The notes: generated from the letters alone by a model not told the origin. A DNA stretch of 64,000 nucleotides from Paramecium tetraurelia (GCF_000165425.1 NW_001799635.1:169806-233805), one strand, 5' to 3'. Counted from the first letter of the stretch, positions 49,415-62,326 are shown. A program made the numbers and translations.

Positions 49415-52010
49415 ATGAGCAATAATCAATACAATAATAAAAAGTTGGCTCCATTTAGAAGATAGAGAGATGTTCTAAAAGAAGAATTAAAAAGACTATA
49501 ATAGGAGTAGACAGAAGAGGAAAAATTAAACGACTACTATTTTGACGAAATAGGTCGTGTTGAAAAAGTATTGAATGAAAAATATTGTAGGAATATGAAT
49601 TTTTAATCAAATCTATTGAAAAATATAGCAAATAAAATCAGTCATTAAAAACCATATGCCAAACTGAACAAAACCAAGGTTTGGATGAAACAATAGAAAA
49701 AAATGTGATTGATACCTTAAACCTATTTCTTCTCAGCACTAGCAAAAAGGAGTATTTAGAAAGCATTTAAGAACAAGAAATATCCAAGAAACAGTTATAA
49801 GTTGGAAATCTAATGATGACCTAAAATTAGAAAATTGAAGACAAAGACAAAGAATAGGAAAAAGAAAATGTTATTCTAGACAATGGATACTATCTAAAAT
49901 TGAAATAGGGCTATAGCTAATTAATAATTAAAGTACCAGGATCAATAAGGACATTCAAAGAGTTAAAACAAATAGTAAAATCATGTTGTATGGCAGAGGA
50001 ATAGGAGATATTTTATACAGATCTTATGGGAAATGTGCTTCAACCTGAAATGAATGTGTTGGATCAACTATATCCACCAATTTATGAGCTGCTTAAAAAC
50101 TATCAACCTGTTGTTTGCATACAAATAATTAAATAAAAAAAAGTAAAAGAAGATACTAAATAAACAGAAGCAGATTTTGCATTTGAAGGAGGTATCTAAG
50201 AATTGATGACTAAATAACTTAGATCAATTAGGAGAATTGAAAAATCTATTAATTGGTCTAAATATATGGATTATTTAACTAGTTTCAAGTATGTATTAGA
50301 ATCTATATTGTTTTTATCCCTCTTAATTCTCTATGCTATTGTAGAAATCAACGAAATAGACTTCTTTACTAACTCTCAACTTTTAATGAACTTGAACCTT
50401 GATATGGCCATCCAAAAATCTTATTAATCTCCAATAACTAACATATCCTAAATTATATCTTTAACTATTCCCAATGGGTCGAACCATGGTTTGAGTCCAA
50501 CGTATCCTCTTCAATCTGGACTGCTCGTTTAAACTCTTGTTGGTATAGTAAATATTTAATGATAATTAGGATGACATTAACAATTGTGACATATTAAATT
50601 AAAACCAAAAGTAAATCTATGTTGATAAAAATTAATCATGTTTGATGTTTGACATAACATAAACCAGTGATTTAAATGACAATTACTCCAAATTAGGTTT
50701 TGACCCAAAGGTATACAATGAATAATTTGGAGGCTACGTTTGGGAGTTCAATATGAGTACAAGGTAATCTTTTTAAGAAAGTTATGATCTCATGATGTCT
50801 GAAAATTGGTTTCAGTTCAATGTAAAACAAACTCAATTCCTTTTGAATTATTATAACAGTCCAACTTAGAGAGTCATTTCGGTCACTATCACTACTCTGT
50901 ATCTTTTCAATGATGTAGATATTTATAATTGATTTCTAGCGACTCTTAAATTATAATAGTTTTTAAGCAGAAGGCTTTAATATAAGTGAACTTCCAGAAC
51001 AAGTCCTAGTTAGCAAAGACATAATATTTTTTTGTTCTATTGTCCTCTTAATCTCCTCGTTTTTTGGTAAGCATCAATGAAATTGATTTTAGACTTCTTT
51101 GGATTGTATTTTGAAGGGACTAAAAATAATTTAATTGTGATTTACTTACAATATTTAGAATTGTTAAATAGGAAGAAAAAGATAGAGGCTAAGAGAAAAA
51201 TGATCAGTGAAAGTGATTAGAAAAATATATAGTAAAAAGAATTGATCGTAGGAGAATATGTAATAATTAACTTAAAGGTTATTTATATTACAATTAGAAT
51301 TCCTCTAGTTTTTGATTATATTTGTAATTAGACTATTTGATTATAGACATCTTATGCCAATTTGGAATGGTTATGAAGAACACTGTCGACTCTTACTATG
51401 AGGAGGCTTTAAAGGAAATAGTTTTGAATTCGGATTAATATTAAGATACAAATGCTTTAATTCAACCCTTATTTGTGGGTAGAGTATATTCAGCTATTTT
51501 GGTGATATTCTTAATGATTTCTATAGTGAGATTTATGGGAAACTGGAGTCCATATCTTAAGTGTTATGGATTGGTTATGATTAGGGTATATGATGTTAAT
51601 TCTAATTGCATAGTTTAACAAAGAGTCTTGGTTCTTGCTACTGGTTTTAATTTATATAATCAGTGTTTGTGCTATGTCATGGATTGTAACTATTCAAGGC
51701 AAACTAGTAAATCATGATAATTTCTTCTATACTTTCTTGGGATTGCTTAGGTGTACACTAAGGTTTGGATTAGATAATGATCTTGAGCAATAAGGGTTTT
51801 ATAATACATATGCCAAAGATGTTATCTATTCTTTTGAAACCAAATACGTAAAAACATTATTTAAAATATTAGTTGCAATATATTATAATAATAACCATCA
51901 CAATGATAATGATTCCGATATTCATTTCTCTAATGACTGACTTAGTTCAAAATACAAAAGTAGAAGCAAAACAGAAGATGATGGAAATGAAAAAGCAGAA
52001 TTAAGATTGA
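49415..52010 (+). CDS. Polycystin-2-like (TRPP) channel
   Basis: Multiple introns (32, 22, 25, 26, 25 nt and at least one unresolved near 51,280). A cytosolic N-terminus with a coiled coil and a ubiquitin-like segment (YLKLKQGYSQLIIKVPGSIR, EEQEIFYTDLMGNVLQPE) precedes the first membrane helix (FLSLLILYAIVEINEIDFF). The large extracellular loop typical of polycystins follows (TDYxx-type FGGYVWEFNMS and a conserved-looking FDITQTSDLNDNYSKLGFDP), then S2 onward (FFCSIVLLISSFF, QYLELLN, LVLIYIISVCAMSWI) and S6 (YIIIITITMIMIPIFISL). TRPP channels are nonselective, Ca2+-permeable and act in cilia of many eukaryotes. It ends shortly after S6, lacking the EF-hand/coiled-coil tail of PKD2. Confidence 0.85.
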
Positions 52011-52120
52011 TTTTAGTAGACACAGAGTCAGTTTATATTAATTTGACCTCTTTTTTAAGAATATTTATATACCATTATGGAATATCTATCTAAAAGTTGA
52101 TTAGCATAGATAATCTCTAC

Positions 52121-54862
52121 ATGGATAATGGTTATTATTATTTATTAATATCGTTAATGAAAAATTATTAATCTTAACCCATGTAATCAAGTGGAAGAGG
52201 TAGTTTACAAGAGAATCCATAATTCATGGATTTTAAGCCAAAAAAGAGCAATAGCAAAATAATGAAGACTGAGAGTACAACTACTACTGCCAAAAATCCA
52301 AAATAAGATTTATTAGAGTACTTTAAAAAGGAGAGGAATACTATTACTTAGGTAACTAATAATATCAAGACTTAATTGTAATAAAGCAGAAGCATCGATA
52401 ATTTAAATAGTCAGAAAAGCGAACGCTTAAAAATATCAAATGTACTTCATTTCTATATTTTAGCGTATCCAAACAGAGGAAGGCAACTCAAATAAGAAAT
52501 CACTTTTAAAAGGGAAGAATTTCTCTCTTGCCAATCTGCAAATTGATACTAAACTTTCAAAAAATACTATCAAATACAATAAATTGATTCAGATGCCATA
52601 AAACACCAATAAATAACCAAAATCTACAGTAGACTAATACTTTCAAGATCTTTAAATTAAAAGTGCAAAGGATTAGAATAATTTTTAACCAATTGACTAT
52701 TAGCAATACTTTACGATTAGACAAAATAAGTAATCCTTACTGTAAGATTCTCAAACATTAAAGTACTCTATTGAATAGATTCTAAATAAAAATAAGAACC
52801 AATTCCATAGAAATAATACTGAAGTGAGATCCACAAATCAATCAACATAACAAAGAAGTGATTCATTGAAAAAGAATCTTAGAGAAGAATAAAATCATTA
52901 CGATCCCCAAAAGTAATTAAAGATCATTTTAAATTACAAAGGATAAAAGTAATAACTTATTTAATTCACTAGATATCATTATCACTTTAACTTCATAGGT
53001 TAGACTACTGACAATTTATACAATTATTTGATTTAATAAATTGCATGTATTGAAAAGTCATTCATGAAACAAGGAGGAGGAACAGGATCAACTGAAGAAG
53101 TCTAGATTTAAGAAGGTTTAAATATAAATTATTCATAGAAATCAATAAAATATGTCAATTCTACACAACCTAAAAAAATATCCCTTATGATTATTATCTA
53201 AGTTTACCAAATCTCTCTTTGAATGTGTTCTAGGGTATTACTCTACAACTACAACCCTTGACTTCATAGTCTCTTTATGGCAAGAAAGTATCATTGAGAG
53301 ATTTCACTTTGGTTAAGTGCATTGGGGTTGGAGGATTTTCAAGAGTATATTTAGTAAGGAAAAGAGACAATGGTAAATTTTATGCTCTAAAATTGATTGA
53401 CAAAAGTTTCATCATGGAAAACTAAAAAGAGGTGATAGTTTAAAATGAAAGAGATATTATGGTCAATATGAGTAACGAATTCATTACTCCCTTACATTTT
53501 GCATTCGAAACTAAATATTATATCGCATTTGTATTGGATTATTGTGCTGGAGGGGAACTCTTCTACCATTTAAGAAAATTGAAACGCTTTACTGAAGTAG
53601 ATGCAAAATATTACTTTGTTGAAATATGCATAGGAATGGCATATCTGCATTCAAAGGATATAGTCTACAGAGATATCAAACCAGAAAACATACTCTTAGA
53701 TTTAAATGGACATCTTTTGTTGAGTGATTTTGGTTTAAGCAAACCCAATATGACTAATCAAGATTTAGCCTACTCTTTTTGTGGGTCTCCAGAGTACATG
53801 GCTCCAGAGATGCTCATGAAAACTGGTCACAATTATTTGGTTGATTGTTATTGTTTAGGTGCTCTTCTATATGAGTTAGTAACAGGTTTGCCTCCCTTCT
53901 ATTCGCATAACACTCAAGAAATCTACACTTCCATCTTATCTGAATAGGTGGAATTCCCTCCTTATGTTTAAGTCTCAGACCTTTTGAAAGATTTAATTTA
54001 CTAGCTCTTGGAGAAGGATCCACAAGAGAGACTGGGATAATCTTAGGGGATAATTGAGATCTTGAGCCATCCTTGGTTTGCTGATATCAACTTTGAAGCT
54101 ATAGTTAATAGAAAAATCAACCCTCCTTACAGACCAGAACCTCTGAAATACAATTTCGATGAAGAAGAATTCAATAAAGGTGATTCAGAATTTAGGAAAT
54201 AATATGCGATTAATCTTTAAAAAGAATATGTGGTATGATTCTCAATCATTTAGAATACTGATAATAACCCAAATTTTATACTAAGAAATTTTTACTTCTC
54301 CAGAGAAGACCTTCCTCAAAAACCTGAACACAAGCCAAATAGATCTAATCATGTGAATTTAGCATAACTTAATGTGGAAAATATTCCTAATTCCGATATC
54401 AATTCCCCTGAAAGATAAAGAGTATTATTAATCTTCCTAAATTATTAGTAAATATCTCCTCAGGAGGCTAGAAGAGTGCCCAAATATTCTGGTAAATCTG
54501 AAATCTCAGATCTCTTAAAGAGAAATGAATTTTCAAATAAGTCAGCTTCTTTAATCCAATCCTCCAAAATTACTCACGCTTATTCAAAGACTATGTAATA
54601 ATAGAATTAAAATCAGGACATCAAAGTAATACTCAAACTTATGTTTTAGGTACTCAAATAAATTCTGGAATCGACAAAAGGTTAAACTAGTTCTGAAAGA
54701 ACTGCTACCTTACCTGATTAAAACATTCATAAAAATGAAAACAATCGAATCAAAACCGAATAGTTTGCTTAAATAGTCTATCCTAAAACTACTACGAATT
54801 ATTAGTTTAATAAAAATTTAAATATGTAAAAATTATTTGGGTCTGAAAAGAGATAAAAATGA
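52121..54862 (+). CDS. AGC-family protein kinase with long N- and C-terminal extensions
   Basis: Introns of 22, 32, 21, 27 and 24 nt leave exactly 872 codons, 871 aa. A ~370-residue Q/N/S-rich N-terminus contains a stretch that could be a PH-like fold (LKIILNYKGQKQ, RYHYHFNFIG). The kinase domain is complete: GVGGFSRVYLV, FYALKLIDK, YRDIKPENILL, DFGLSKP, FCGSPEYMAPE, CLGALLYELVTGLPPF, RLGQSQG. The AGC tail with FNKGDSEF follows. YRDIKPEN and the FCG-PEY activation loop place it with AKT/PKA/S6K-type kinases; the usual loop Thr is replaced by Ser in the CGSPEY core. The C-terminal ~230 residues are disordered. Upstream signal cannot be inferred. A second possible start is the in-frame ATG 36 bp downstream. 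Confidence 0.9.
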
Positions 54863-55174
54863 ATATCATTCTTATTATTTACAAATAGCAGATCATTTAA
54901 TTCTAATAGTTAGAAATAAACTTTGCTTGTTTTTTTTTTTTAAATAACACAATACAAAATATCATCTTCTTATAGTTTTAATTATATAATAAAGGAAAAT
55001 TATATATAATTAGCATACAAAATAAAACTACATAAAATTAATTGAATTTATATATCAATCAAAATTACACTTTGTCTAGGTGTTACACATAATTTTTTCT
55101 TAGAAATTTATCTCGGTTTGAAATGAATAATTTTAGTTTATATTTTATGATAACTTATAAATGAAAGATTTAAA
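54863..55174. other. AT-rich convergent spacer
   Basis: About 310 bp between the stop of the kinase gene and the stop of the WD-like gene. Contains a T-run and 3' UTRs only, as far as I can see. Confidence 0.5.
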
Positions 55175-56107
55175 TCAGAAACAAACTGTTGAATGAACAT
55201 GCCAATTACTTTTATAAATCAATTAGCAATTTGATAGTACTTGTAGACAAGAAAGTCGATTTTATTAATCTTCTACCACAACTCTATGTCTTCCAGTAGT
55301 GATATTCCATACTACAATTCCGTAGGAACTTAGATGGAAATAAACTAGATTTGAAAATTAATTTATAACAAGTTCGCTTATTTAATCATCTCCATAATGT
55401 TTCTTTCTCAGCAATTTCATTGTTTAGATGTTCCAAATTCTATTTTTAGACTTATTGCTAGAAACAATAAAGTAATTATTGTTATTTGTTTTGATGTTTA
55501 TGTTCCCATGTTACACATTAAAGAATGTCCTCTTAATTATTTTGAGACTTCTTCTAAGTTATAGGATATTAATCTCAGCAGTATCGTGATGACAATCGAT
55601 AGTACATATTTGTTCTTTATTTTTTAGAGTAGTTAGAGAGACGAATTGTAAATCAATCTATTTTTATATCGATTTAGTTTTATAGTTGATTACGCTTAAA
55701 TGAGATAATCCCATCATTAAAGCCTCATGATTTTGAGACGAATTAAACTGCATAATCTTTTGATATAAATAATGTGATGAAACTATTTCTTCATATTCCA
55801 TGTTAGACAATTTATAGATATAAATTTTCTTAGGATTTTATTTTGATCTAATAAGTTAGTATTAACCGTCTGTTGAGTACAAGATCTACGTAGGAATAAA
55901 GGAGAGTTGATGGCATTGTAATTTGAAGCAATTTACAAAGTCCCAAAAGATTAGACTCTTATTAGTATATCCAACACAAATTATTTTGCGACATGGTGAA
56001 ATATCATAACATTGTGGTTTCATTTTAGAAATACGAAATATCTAAGACTTTCCTTATTGGTTTTCTTGATTCTGCCACTTTTTCAATTCATTATGTGTCT
56101 TTATCAT
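55175..56107 (-). CDS. WD40-like beta-propeller protein
   Basis: One frame of 311 codons, 310 aa, start ATG 56105-56107 (MIKTHNELKKWQNQENQ). Degenerate WD blades: CYDISPCRKIICVGYTNKS ending LIFWDF, NYFIVSSNKSKNRIWNI and YFHLSSYGIVVWNITTG. Fewer clear GH...WD signatures than standard, so about six or seven blades are inferred. No additional domain. An internal in-frame ATG at 56021-56023 would remove the first 28 residues. Confidence 0.75.
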
Positions 56108-56529
56108 TAATATGAAAGATTAATTATTGACTAAATAAAAGCATTCTTTTTTTTTCTTAATATTATTTATTAATAATATATAAATATTTTATACTTATTT
56201 CATATCTCTTTAAATATTAATGATACTTCTTATATTATAGAATGAATTAAATTAGTCTCTATCTACTTTGATTTAATAAAATTTGATAATAAGATTTATT
56301 TATTTTCCTTTTGCTCAATTTTAATTAATTAGTATTTTCTAATTAATGTAAAATGAATTTACTTAGAATGTATGATCGATCTACTAATTGCAGTTTAATT
56401 TGAGAATGAGATGTTAAGAAAGAATATTAAGGTATTATACAAACTAATTGATTATTTTTTTTATAATATAAATGTTTTATTGGTAAGAAAGAGAATAGGA
56501 TAACAAATTTTTTATTATTTATGAATATT
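56108..56529. other. AT-rich intergenic stretch
   Basis: About 420 bp between two minus-strand genes; holds the WD-like gene's promoter and the 3' UTR of the secreted-protein gene. No frame of interest, no repeat beyond poly-T runs. Confidence 0.5.
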
Positions 56530-57687
56530 TCATTCCATTTGAATTTTATAATTGTAAAGGTCACAACTTTATAATTTATTATTTTCTATGCTATGGACTA
56601 CTCTGTAGCCAGGATTAAAATAGTAAATAGGATAATCTTATGGAGGAGATGTAAAAGTATCTACTGGATCATAAGAAGTAACTGTTAATGTATTTTCATT
56701 TTGGGCTACAGGGATGACAATATTATAAACATTAAAAATGCTTTGCTTTAATGTATTTCTACGAAGGATTCCTTGTAGATTTCCAAATTTAATAGGTGGG
56801 CCCCAAGATGCCCAAGGACCTTTATAATTATAATTGTTAGTAATTGTTGTTGTTGATGTTGTAACATATACTGCCTTAATAGATACATCAGCATAACCAT
56901 TATCGAATAAAGTAAAAGAAATGTAGGATGCATTTTAGGTTGTGGAATGAATAACTGCTGAATTATATTATACATTAGAACTGAATTCATTCGGCATATA
57001 AATGAGTCCAGTTCTAAATGGAGAGAGTATATTATTTTTGACTAAAGTGTCAACCCAAAAGGCTCCAAGTTTGAATTCTACTACAATCAATTTATAATAT
57101 TATAAGTTATCTTACGAATAAGGCTCAAAAGCTAAATCAGTAATATTGATTTCAGCTGTTCTTGCGAAATAATTTTTATCAAAAACATTTTGAGTAGTCT
57201 TAATACTCCAATCTGATGCTGACCATACTAAAGTGAATAAGGTGACCTTCTTAGACTATATTGTAAATAGTGTATTTTGAACTCCGATTACCCTGATTAC
57301 AGTTTCATTAATATTCGGGAAGTACACAATGTTACCGAATTAAGAGTAATGGGTTTCATTGATGCTTTTATAAGCAATCAAATAAGGTGCTTCTCCATTT
57401 TTTTGGCATCCGACAAAGAATACATCAGAACTTTATTTGAATATCCATAGACAGTCATGAGTCTAAGTCTTAGGAATAGACACTGAACTTAATAAATTAA
57501 GCTCCTAATCAATTATGAGCACTCTTTTTTCTGCCAAGATGGCATCTGTACTATTTGAAAGTTTGGCATTTGATATAAATTTTCCAAAATAATCCAAATC
57601 AAATTCAATGTATTCATCACAAAAAGCAAGACTTTCTTAAGCCTTACTTAGAATAACTATGAATGATAGGATGTATAACAATATCAT
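56530..57687 (-). CDS. Secreted or surface protein with signal peptide, 385 aa
   Basis: One frame of 386 codons, no intron. MILLYILSFIVILSKAQE is a clean signal peptide with a cleavage-like SKA. The mature part is beta-rich with many Asn-X-Ser/Thr sites (SNST, INET, NIT) and aromatic residues; repeating segments such as VIRVIGVQNTLFTIQS and FRTGLIYMPNEFSSNV suggest a jelly-roll or immunoglobulin-like fold. A threonine/asparagine-rich linker (VYVTTSTTTITNNYNYKGPW) is near the end. No transmembrane helix or GPI-like tail is seen. Family not recognised. Confidence 0.75.
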
Positions 57688-58141
57688 AAAAAATTAATTA
57701 TTGATTTCATATTTAGATTTGTTGCCCTTTTAAATTATGATATTCTATAATTATTTATTATAATAAATTAATATAAACCTTGAGAGTTTTTATTTTATAT
57801 ATATATTATAAATCCTTCAATAAAAATAAGATCAAAAGAATAGTAGCGATTTAGTGAAATCTTTAGATTAGTTCTTAAAATGAAAAACCCATTTGCTATT
57901 TCAAAACAAACATCCAATATATTCAGATTCATACATCATATCTTTCTCTTTTAAAGGTAGTAGTTATTACCATTTGGATTCATACTTTATATTATAAATT
58001 GATATTTTCGAATTTTTTATTGAGAAACTGAATAAAACAATGTAATTCCAAAAGAAAGTTATTTCATTTTGTATTATTAAATCAAAATTAAATTTATATA
58101 TGTAAACGAGATAATTTCATCATTCTCAATCAAATATAAGA
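57688..58141. other. Intergenic stretch with only very short frames
   Basis: About 450 bp. A + frame of 40 codons (MKNPFAISKQTSNIFR) and a possible spliced minus-strand micropeptide (MNPN then EKDMMYESEYIGCLF) are present, but both are within what chance would give in a one-stop code. Confidence 0.35.
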
Positions 58142-59099
58142 TCAAAATTAAATATAATTTTTCCGTAAAGTTGTTTAAGTTGATTAGAGTGTTGATTTAG
58201 TTGATTGGAAAGGAGTTGTCATAAGAGTGGCTTGCTTCTTTTTGATCAAAAATCTTCCTGAAGTTAATCTGGGAGAGTGTTACTGGAAGTTGATTGCCTT
58301 CAAGGATATTATTGAATTGTGATTGCTGGTTGTTGTTGAGTGATTTGATAATAAATTAGGTCTTTTTTGGATTGAAGTAAGATATTTGAATTCAAGTTAT
58401 GTCTTCTTTTTCATGAATGGTCTAAGTGTGAACAATTGATCTTGAGTTGGATTTTATGGTTTAGTAAATTGTTGATTAACTTTTAATAAGTCAGAAACTA
58501 ATTTGGATCTCATTTCAAAAGATATTCGAGCATTCTTATATTAATAATAGTGTACTTTGATTTGAAAAATAAGATCAGTTCTATTAGAACAGTAACTCAA
58601 ATATCTTAAGAGATTCACAAAGTCTGTGGAATAATAATTGTCGTCTCCTATTTCTCTCATCCTTCTCATCATCATTCGAAAAGCTAATCAGTGTAATTTG
58701 ACATCATTACTTTGAGATGTCGACTCATCTTTGATTACTTATTTAAACTCATCCAAATCAATGCATTCTATCTTTGATAAAAAACTTACTATTCCCATCT
58801 TTATCTGTTTTATCAAAAAATGCCTTAAGTAGACTCATATTTACAGGATACTTATTTTTCTTTAACATGGAATACAGCTCGTCCAACTCAATAGAATCTT
58901 GCATTTTTAATAAGATCCATCACTTACTCGAATGATCTCTGTCGATCAAATGGAAGGTTTCTGTTACTATAACATCATCAAACAATTCCTTCTCTGTCTT
59001 TAGATATTACTCCTTTGTTTTGCTAGCATGTCTTGAATTGAACCAGTTCTTGCTTTCACAATAATGAAGGACTCTCTCTGCAGGAGGCAATATTTGCAT
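58142..59099 (-). CDS. EF-hand protein, 292 aa
   Basis: Introns of 30, 22 and 27 nt leave exactly 293 codons. MQILPPAERVLHYCESKNW starts it. Helical pairs with one clear Ca2+ loop (DKTDKDGNKCIDLDEFKQV; acidic positions 1, 3, 5 and 12 present) and a degenerate partner loop (DRDHSNSIELDEL). A domain containing RRMREIGDDNYYSTDFVNLL may be a third, non-binding hand. The C-terminal ~110 residues are basic and Ser/Thr-rich. The layout resembles ciliary EF-hand proteins of the LC8-/FAP type, but I cannot name one. The 27-nt intron is in phase but contains a TGA, so its removal is required. Confidence 0.8.
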
Positions 59100-59130
59100 T
59101 AAAAAATATATTATTTTTATTGTTTTGATA

Positions 59131-60414
59131 ATGGAATTGCAATATGCAAATGTTATTTAAGCATAAATTAAGTACATCTTAGATTCTTCATTCAAACTCA
59201 TATCCGAAAAGATATTATGCAGAAATGTGACTCTCTTAACTGAATGGCAGACTTTTACAACCTCCCATAGTATAACATAACTATCATTTCAAAAACATGA
59301 TTTTGACAAAGATATCATAGAAGATCTAGAAATTAAGCCAACATCTTTGGAGAACTTTTAAGCTTATAAAATCAGCCTCAATGAAAAAGTACAATCAACT
59401 TCCAGAATGAATACTGCTGCTTAAAAAAGTCATAAAGCTCATTTCAAGCTCGTCACACAACATATATTCAATTGGGATAAAGAGTATCATTATTCATTAA
59501 TTCATATTCCTGAACCTGAAGTAGTCATTTCAACTGCAGATGAATAGCTTAGAAGAATGAAAATTTAATAAATTAATGAATCCAATAAATAAAAAGAGTT
59601 ATAGCAAAAATAACTCAAAGAAAAGAAGAGGATGAATGAAATGAATCTTAGACTAAAGCAATAATTGAGTAATAAGGAATATACGTACGATTATAATTGT
59701 TAACTTATTATAAATAAACACTCATAATTACAAACAGATATTGTTCCATAACTTAAGTTTGAAATTTTAAAGGATGAGTAAGGCAATTAAATGAAAAAGA
59801 ATTAAAAAAAGAAGAAAGAAGAAATACAATAACAAGTAATTAAGAAAAGGTCAAAAGAACCTTTGATATCATAAAACACTATGAACTTTGGAGAATCAAA
59901 ATCCTTTTTTCTAAATAATGAGGATGAAAATTTCGATAGACAGACCTCTAATATTCCTTTTATCAAACTTAGTAGAGGTGTTAGATTAACAGAAGATAAT
60001 CATGAATTGCAATTTGATGCTCCATCACAACCAATATAACTATAACTCTAAAGAAAAGAATCTATTCATTTAGATTCTTAACATTAAAATTAATCAACAT
60101 ATTTAAGATTTAATATCTTAGACAAATCGAAAGAAAAAGTTATTAAAAGTAATAAATCTTGTATCAAAACTGAAAGAAACTATGACTATTTAAAGGTAGA
60201 GAAAGAAGATAGCACTTATCGATTCAAAACTTCTGCTCACCAAAATATCAATAAATCCCAATAGGCTCATCAATTAATCATTGATAATACTATTCTTAGG
60301 CAAGACCTTGTAAAATTGCCCAAAGTTCGATCCAGATCAATTAATATTAGAAGCAAAAAGGATAGATAAATAGCAATTCATTCTAAGGATCAAATAACTA
60401 ACTAGAATATTTGA
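59131..60414 (+). CDS. Unknown protein, 427 aa
   Basis: A single frame of 427 codons. The first 150 residues look folded (YILDSSFKLISEKILCRNVT, LTEWQTFTTSHSIT); a basic coiled-coil stretch follows (ADEQLRRMKIQQ; LQQKQLKEKKRMNEMN), then a long Lys/Ser/Asn-rich tail (KKNQKKKKEEIQQQVIKKRS; VRSRSINIRSKKDRQ). No family. Starts 31 bp from the divergent EF-hand gene. Intronless. Confidence 0.7.
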
Positions 60415-60432
60415 TAATTTTTTCAATTGATT

Positions 60433-61348
60433 ATGACAGCATTTTGTTTCTTCTTAAATAAATCAATTTACTAAAACATTAATAAATGCAATGAAACACC
60501 AGTATTATATTAATAAATTTTTCAAAATATGGAGCAAAAATTGCAATTATTAAATTCAAGCATCCAAGTCGATCCCCATAATCCTCAGATTCCTTTGACC
60601 TTAAGGCATTTGAAAGTACTCAAATATTTTCTAAACTCTAGCTTGAAATTTTTAATGAATTAGCTGTAAATAGATTAGGAACAGAAAAGTTAGCTTGTAA
60701 ACTTTATTTAATATCTTTAGTACATTTCTGTGAATTGGAAGTCACCTATTTATTAATTTCAAAACAAATAGAAAATTTTGAATTAGCAATAGAAAGATTA
60801 ATGAAATTTTACAATTAAGGTCTTGAAAGTAAGGATAAAGCTCACTACACTGGCATCTACTTAATTTATTTACTATCCTTTAATAAGTATTAAATTTAAG
60901 TAAATGATTCAATAGATTTGCGTAATATTATTCTTAGATTGAATTATTGCCAAAAGAGATATTCTAACACCCTTTTGTTCATTTTGTACTCTAATTAGAA
61001 TATAAATTGAGCATAGGAAGTTATTCTGATCTTTTAGGTGATTATCATCCAACAGGGATTGAGAATGTATTCTTAGAAAGAATTATGGACACTATCAGGT
61101 AAAGCAAATTGTTAAAATTTAGATTATAAACAGCTTTAAGTGCCAATGCATCTTACAAATTTCTAACTCTAGAAAATGCTATTAAATTATTTAATGTTAA
61201 AACTATTCAAGAATTATAATCATTTGCTTAAAAATAACATTTCAAATGGAAATTTGACAATAATCATATTTATTTTGACAATGTAAGTTATCCAAAATAA
61301 ATTGATAGATTCAAAATATAGAGAATCCTTTAAATTCAGAATTTTTGA
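60433..61348 (+). CDS. RPN12: RPN12/PSMD8, 26S proteasome lid subunit
   Basis: Introns 60616-60641 and 60887-60915 leave exactly 287 codons, 286 aa from ATG 60433 (255 aa if the start is ATG 60529). The helical solenoid reads AIERLMKFYNQGLES, YTGIYLIYLLSFNKFAQYYS, ELLPKEIFQHPFVHFVLQLE and GSYSDLLGDYHP. The PCI domain ends with FLERIMDTIR, YKFLTLENAIKLFNVKTIQE, LQSFAQKQHFKWKFDNNHIY then F, the RPN12/CSN8/eIF3k signature. RPN12 completes lid assembly in the 26S proteasome. Correct placement of the second intron was decided by the EL-P/EFHTELE-type segment of the family; the unspliced alternative frame is open but unlike RPN12. Confidence 0.9.
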
Positions 61349-61579
61349 TAGCTAATTCCTTAAGATATGTTCATGAGTTTGATAAAATAATATGAAAACT
61401 TGAGTTTTTTAACTTTTTAATAATATAAATTTTAATGTTTCCAATTAATATATTTAATATAAAATTACTGTTAATATTTTTAATAGTTTCATATTGTTGT
61501 AAGGGCTAAATTCAGAATTATTTAGCTGTGAAATCTCATAGAATTTTTTAAAGAAAAGAAATGTAAATTATCAAAAAAC

Positions 61580-62326
61580 TCAAATATTAATACTTAATTC
61601 ATTATCATTATCATCATATTACACTTTGATTATTTCTACATCTGAACTATTGTTTAAAACTTATTTATGATATCTTTTTAGATGTTTTTTCAATAATATA
61701 TATGATTAAAAGTCCCTGTAGCATAAGAAGCAACTGAAAATATAATAATTCTGACAATGCTTCTTCAGAATATGAGGAAAGTAAACTCCAGAGAACCCTT
61801 AAAAATCACAGGAAGGGCATTAAATAACCTTTTACCCGTTAGCTTTCGAGATCACATTCTTCTTATTTTCCATGTTGTTTACTACCAACTTTATCATATT
61901 TCTAAGTTCCTTAAACTTCACTTTGCTATGATAGTTCTTTATATACTCAAAATCACAACTTTGAGGTTTTATTGTCAATTTATTTCTCTATCTAAAATCT
62001 TAAATAATATAATTAAGCTTCTAATAACACTCTTATGGAGTTAATTTTAATTGAGAATTAATATCCAAGATTACATTTCGATGATTTTCAGAATTTATTT
62101 TATTTGCTACTTCTCCCGCTTTATCATAATTGAGATGTTTCTTTTTTTGTTTTTTATCTCCTAACTCAATTTAATTTTTTTGCTCTTCCAATAATACTTT
62201 TGCTTTATGCAATTCTTCATCTTTATAAGAATCATCATTTTTAAACAAGATTGTGGTAAGTATTTAAGTACAATCAAGTTGCATTTCCAATATTTTTTTC
62301 AATATGCTCCTAATTTCCTCGTTCAT
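61580..62326 (-). CDS. C2H2 zinc-finger protein, 248 aa
   Basis: One frame of 249 codons, no intron. MNEEIRSILKKILEMQ begins a helical, coiled-coil-like half (ELHKAKVLLEEQKNQIELGD) and a middle with LKLTPQECYQKLNYIIQD. Near the C-terminus are two C2H2-type fingers: CPSCDFQGFSGVYFPHILKK then H, and CFLCYRDFQSYILLKKHLKR then YH. The second fits C-x2-C-x12-H-x4-H well; the first is looser. Likely nucleic-acid binding. An acidic tail ends the protein. Confidence 0.8.
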
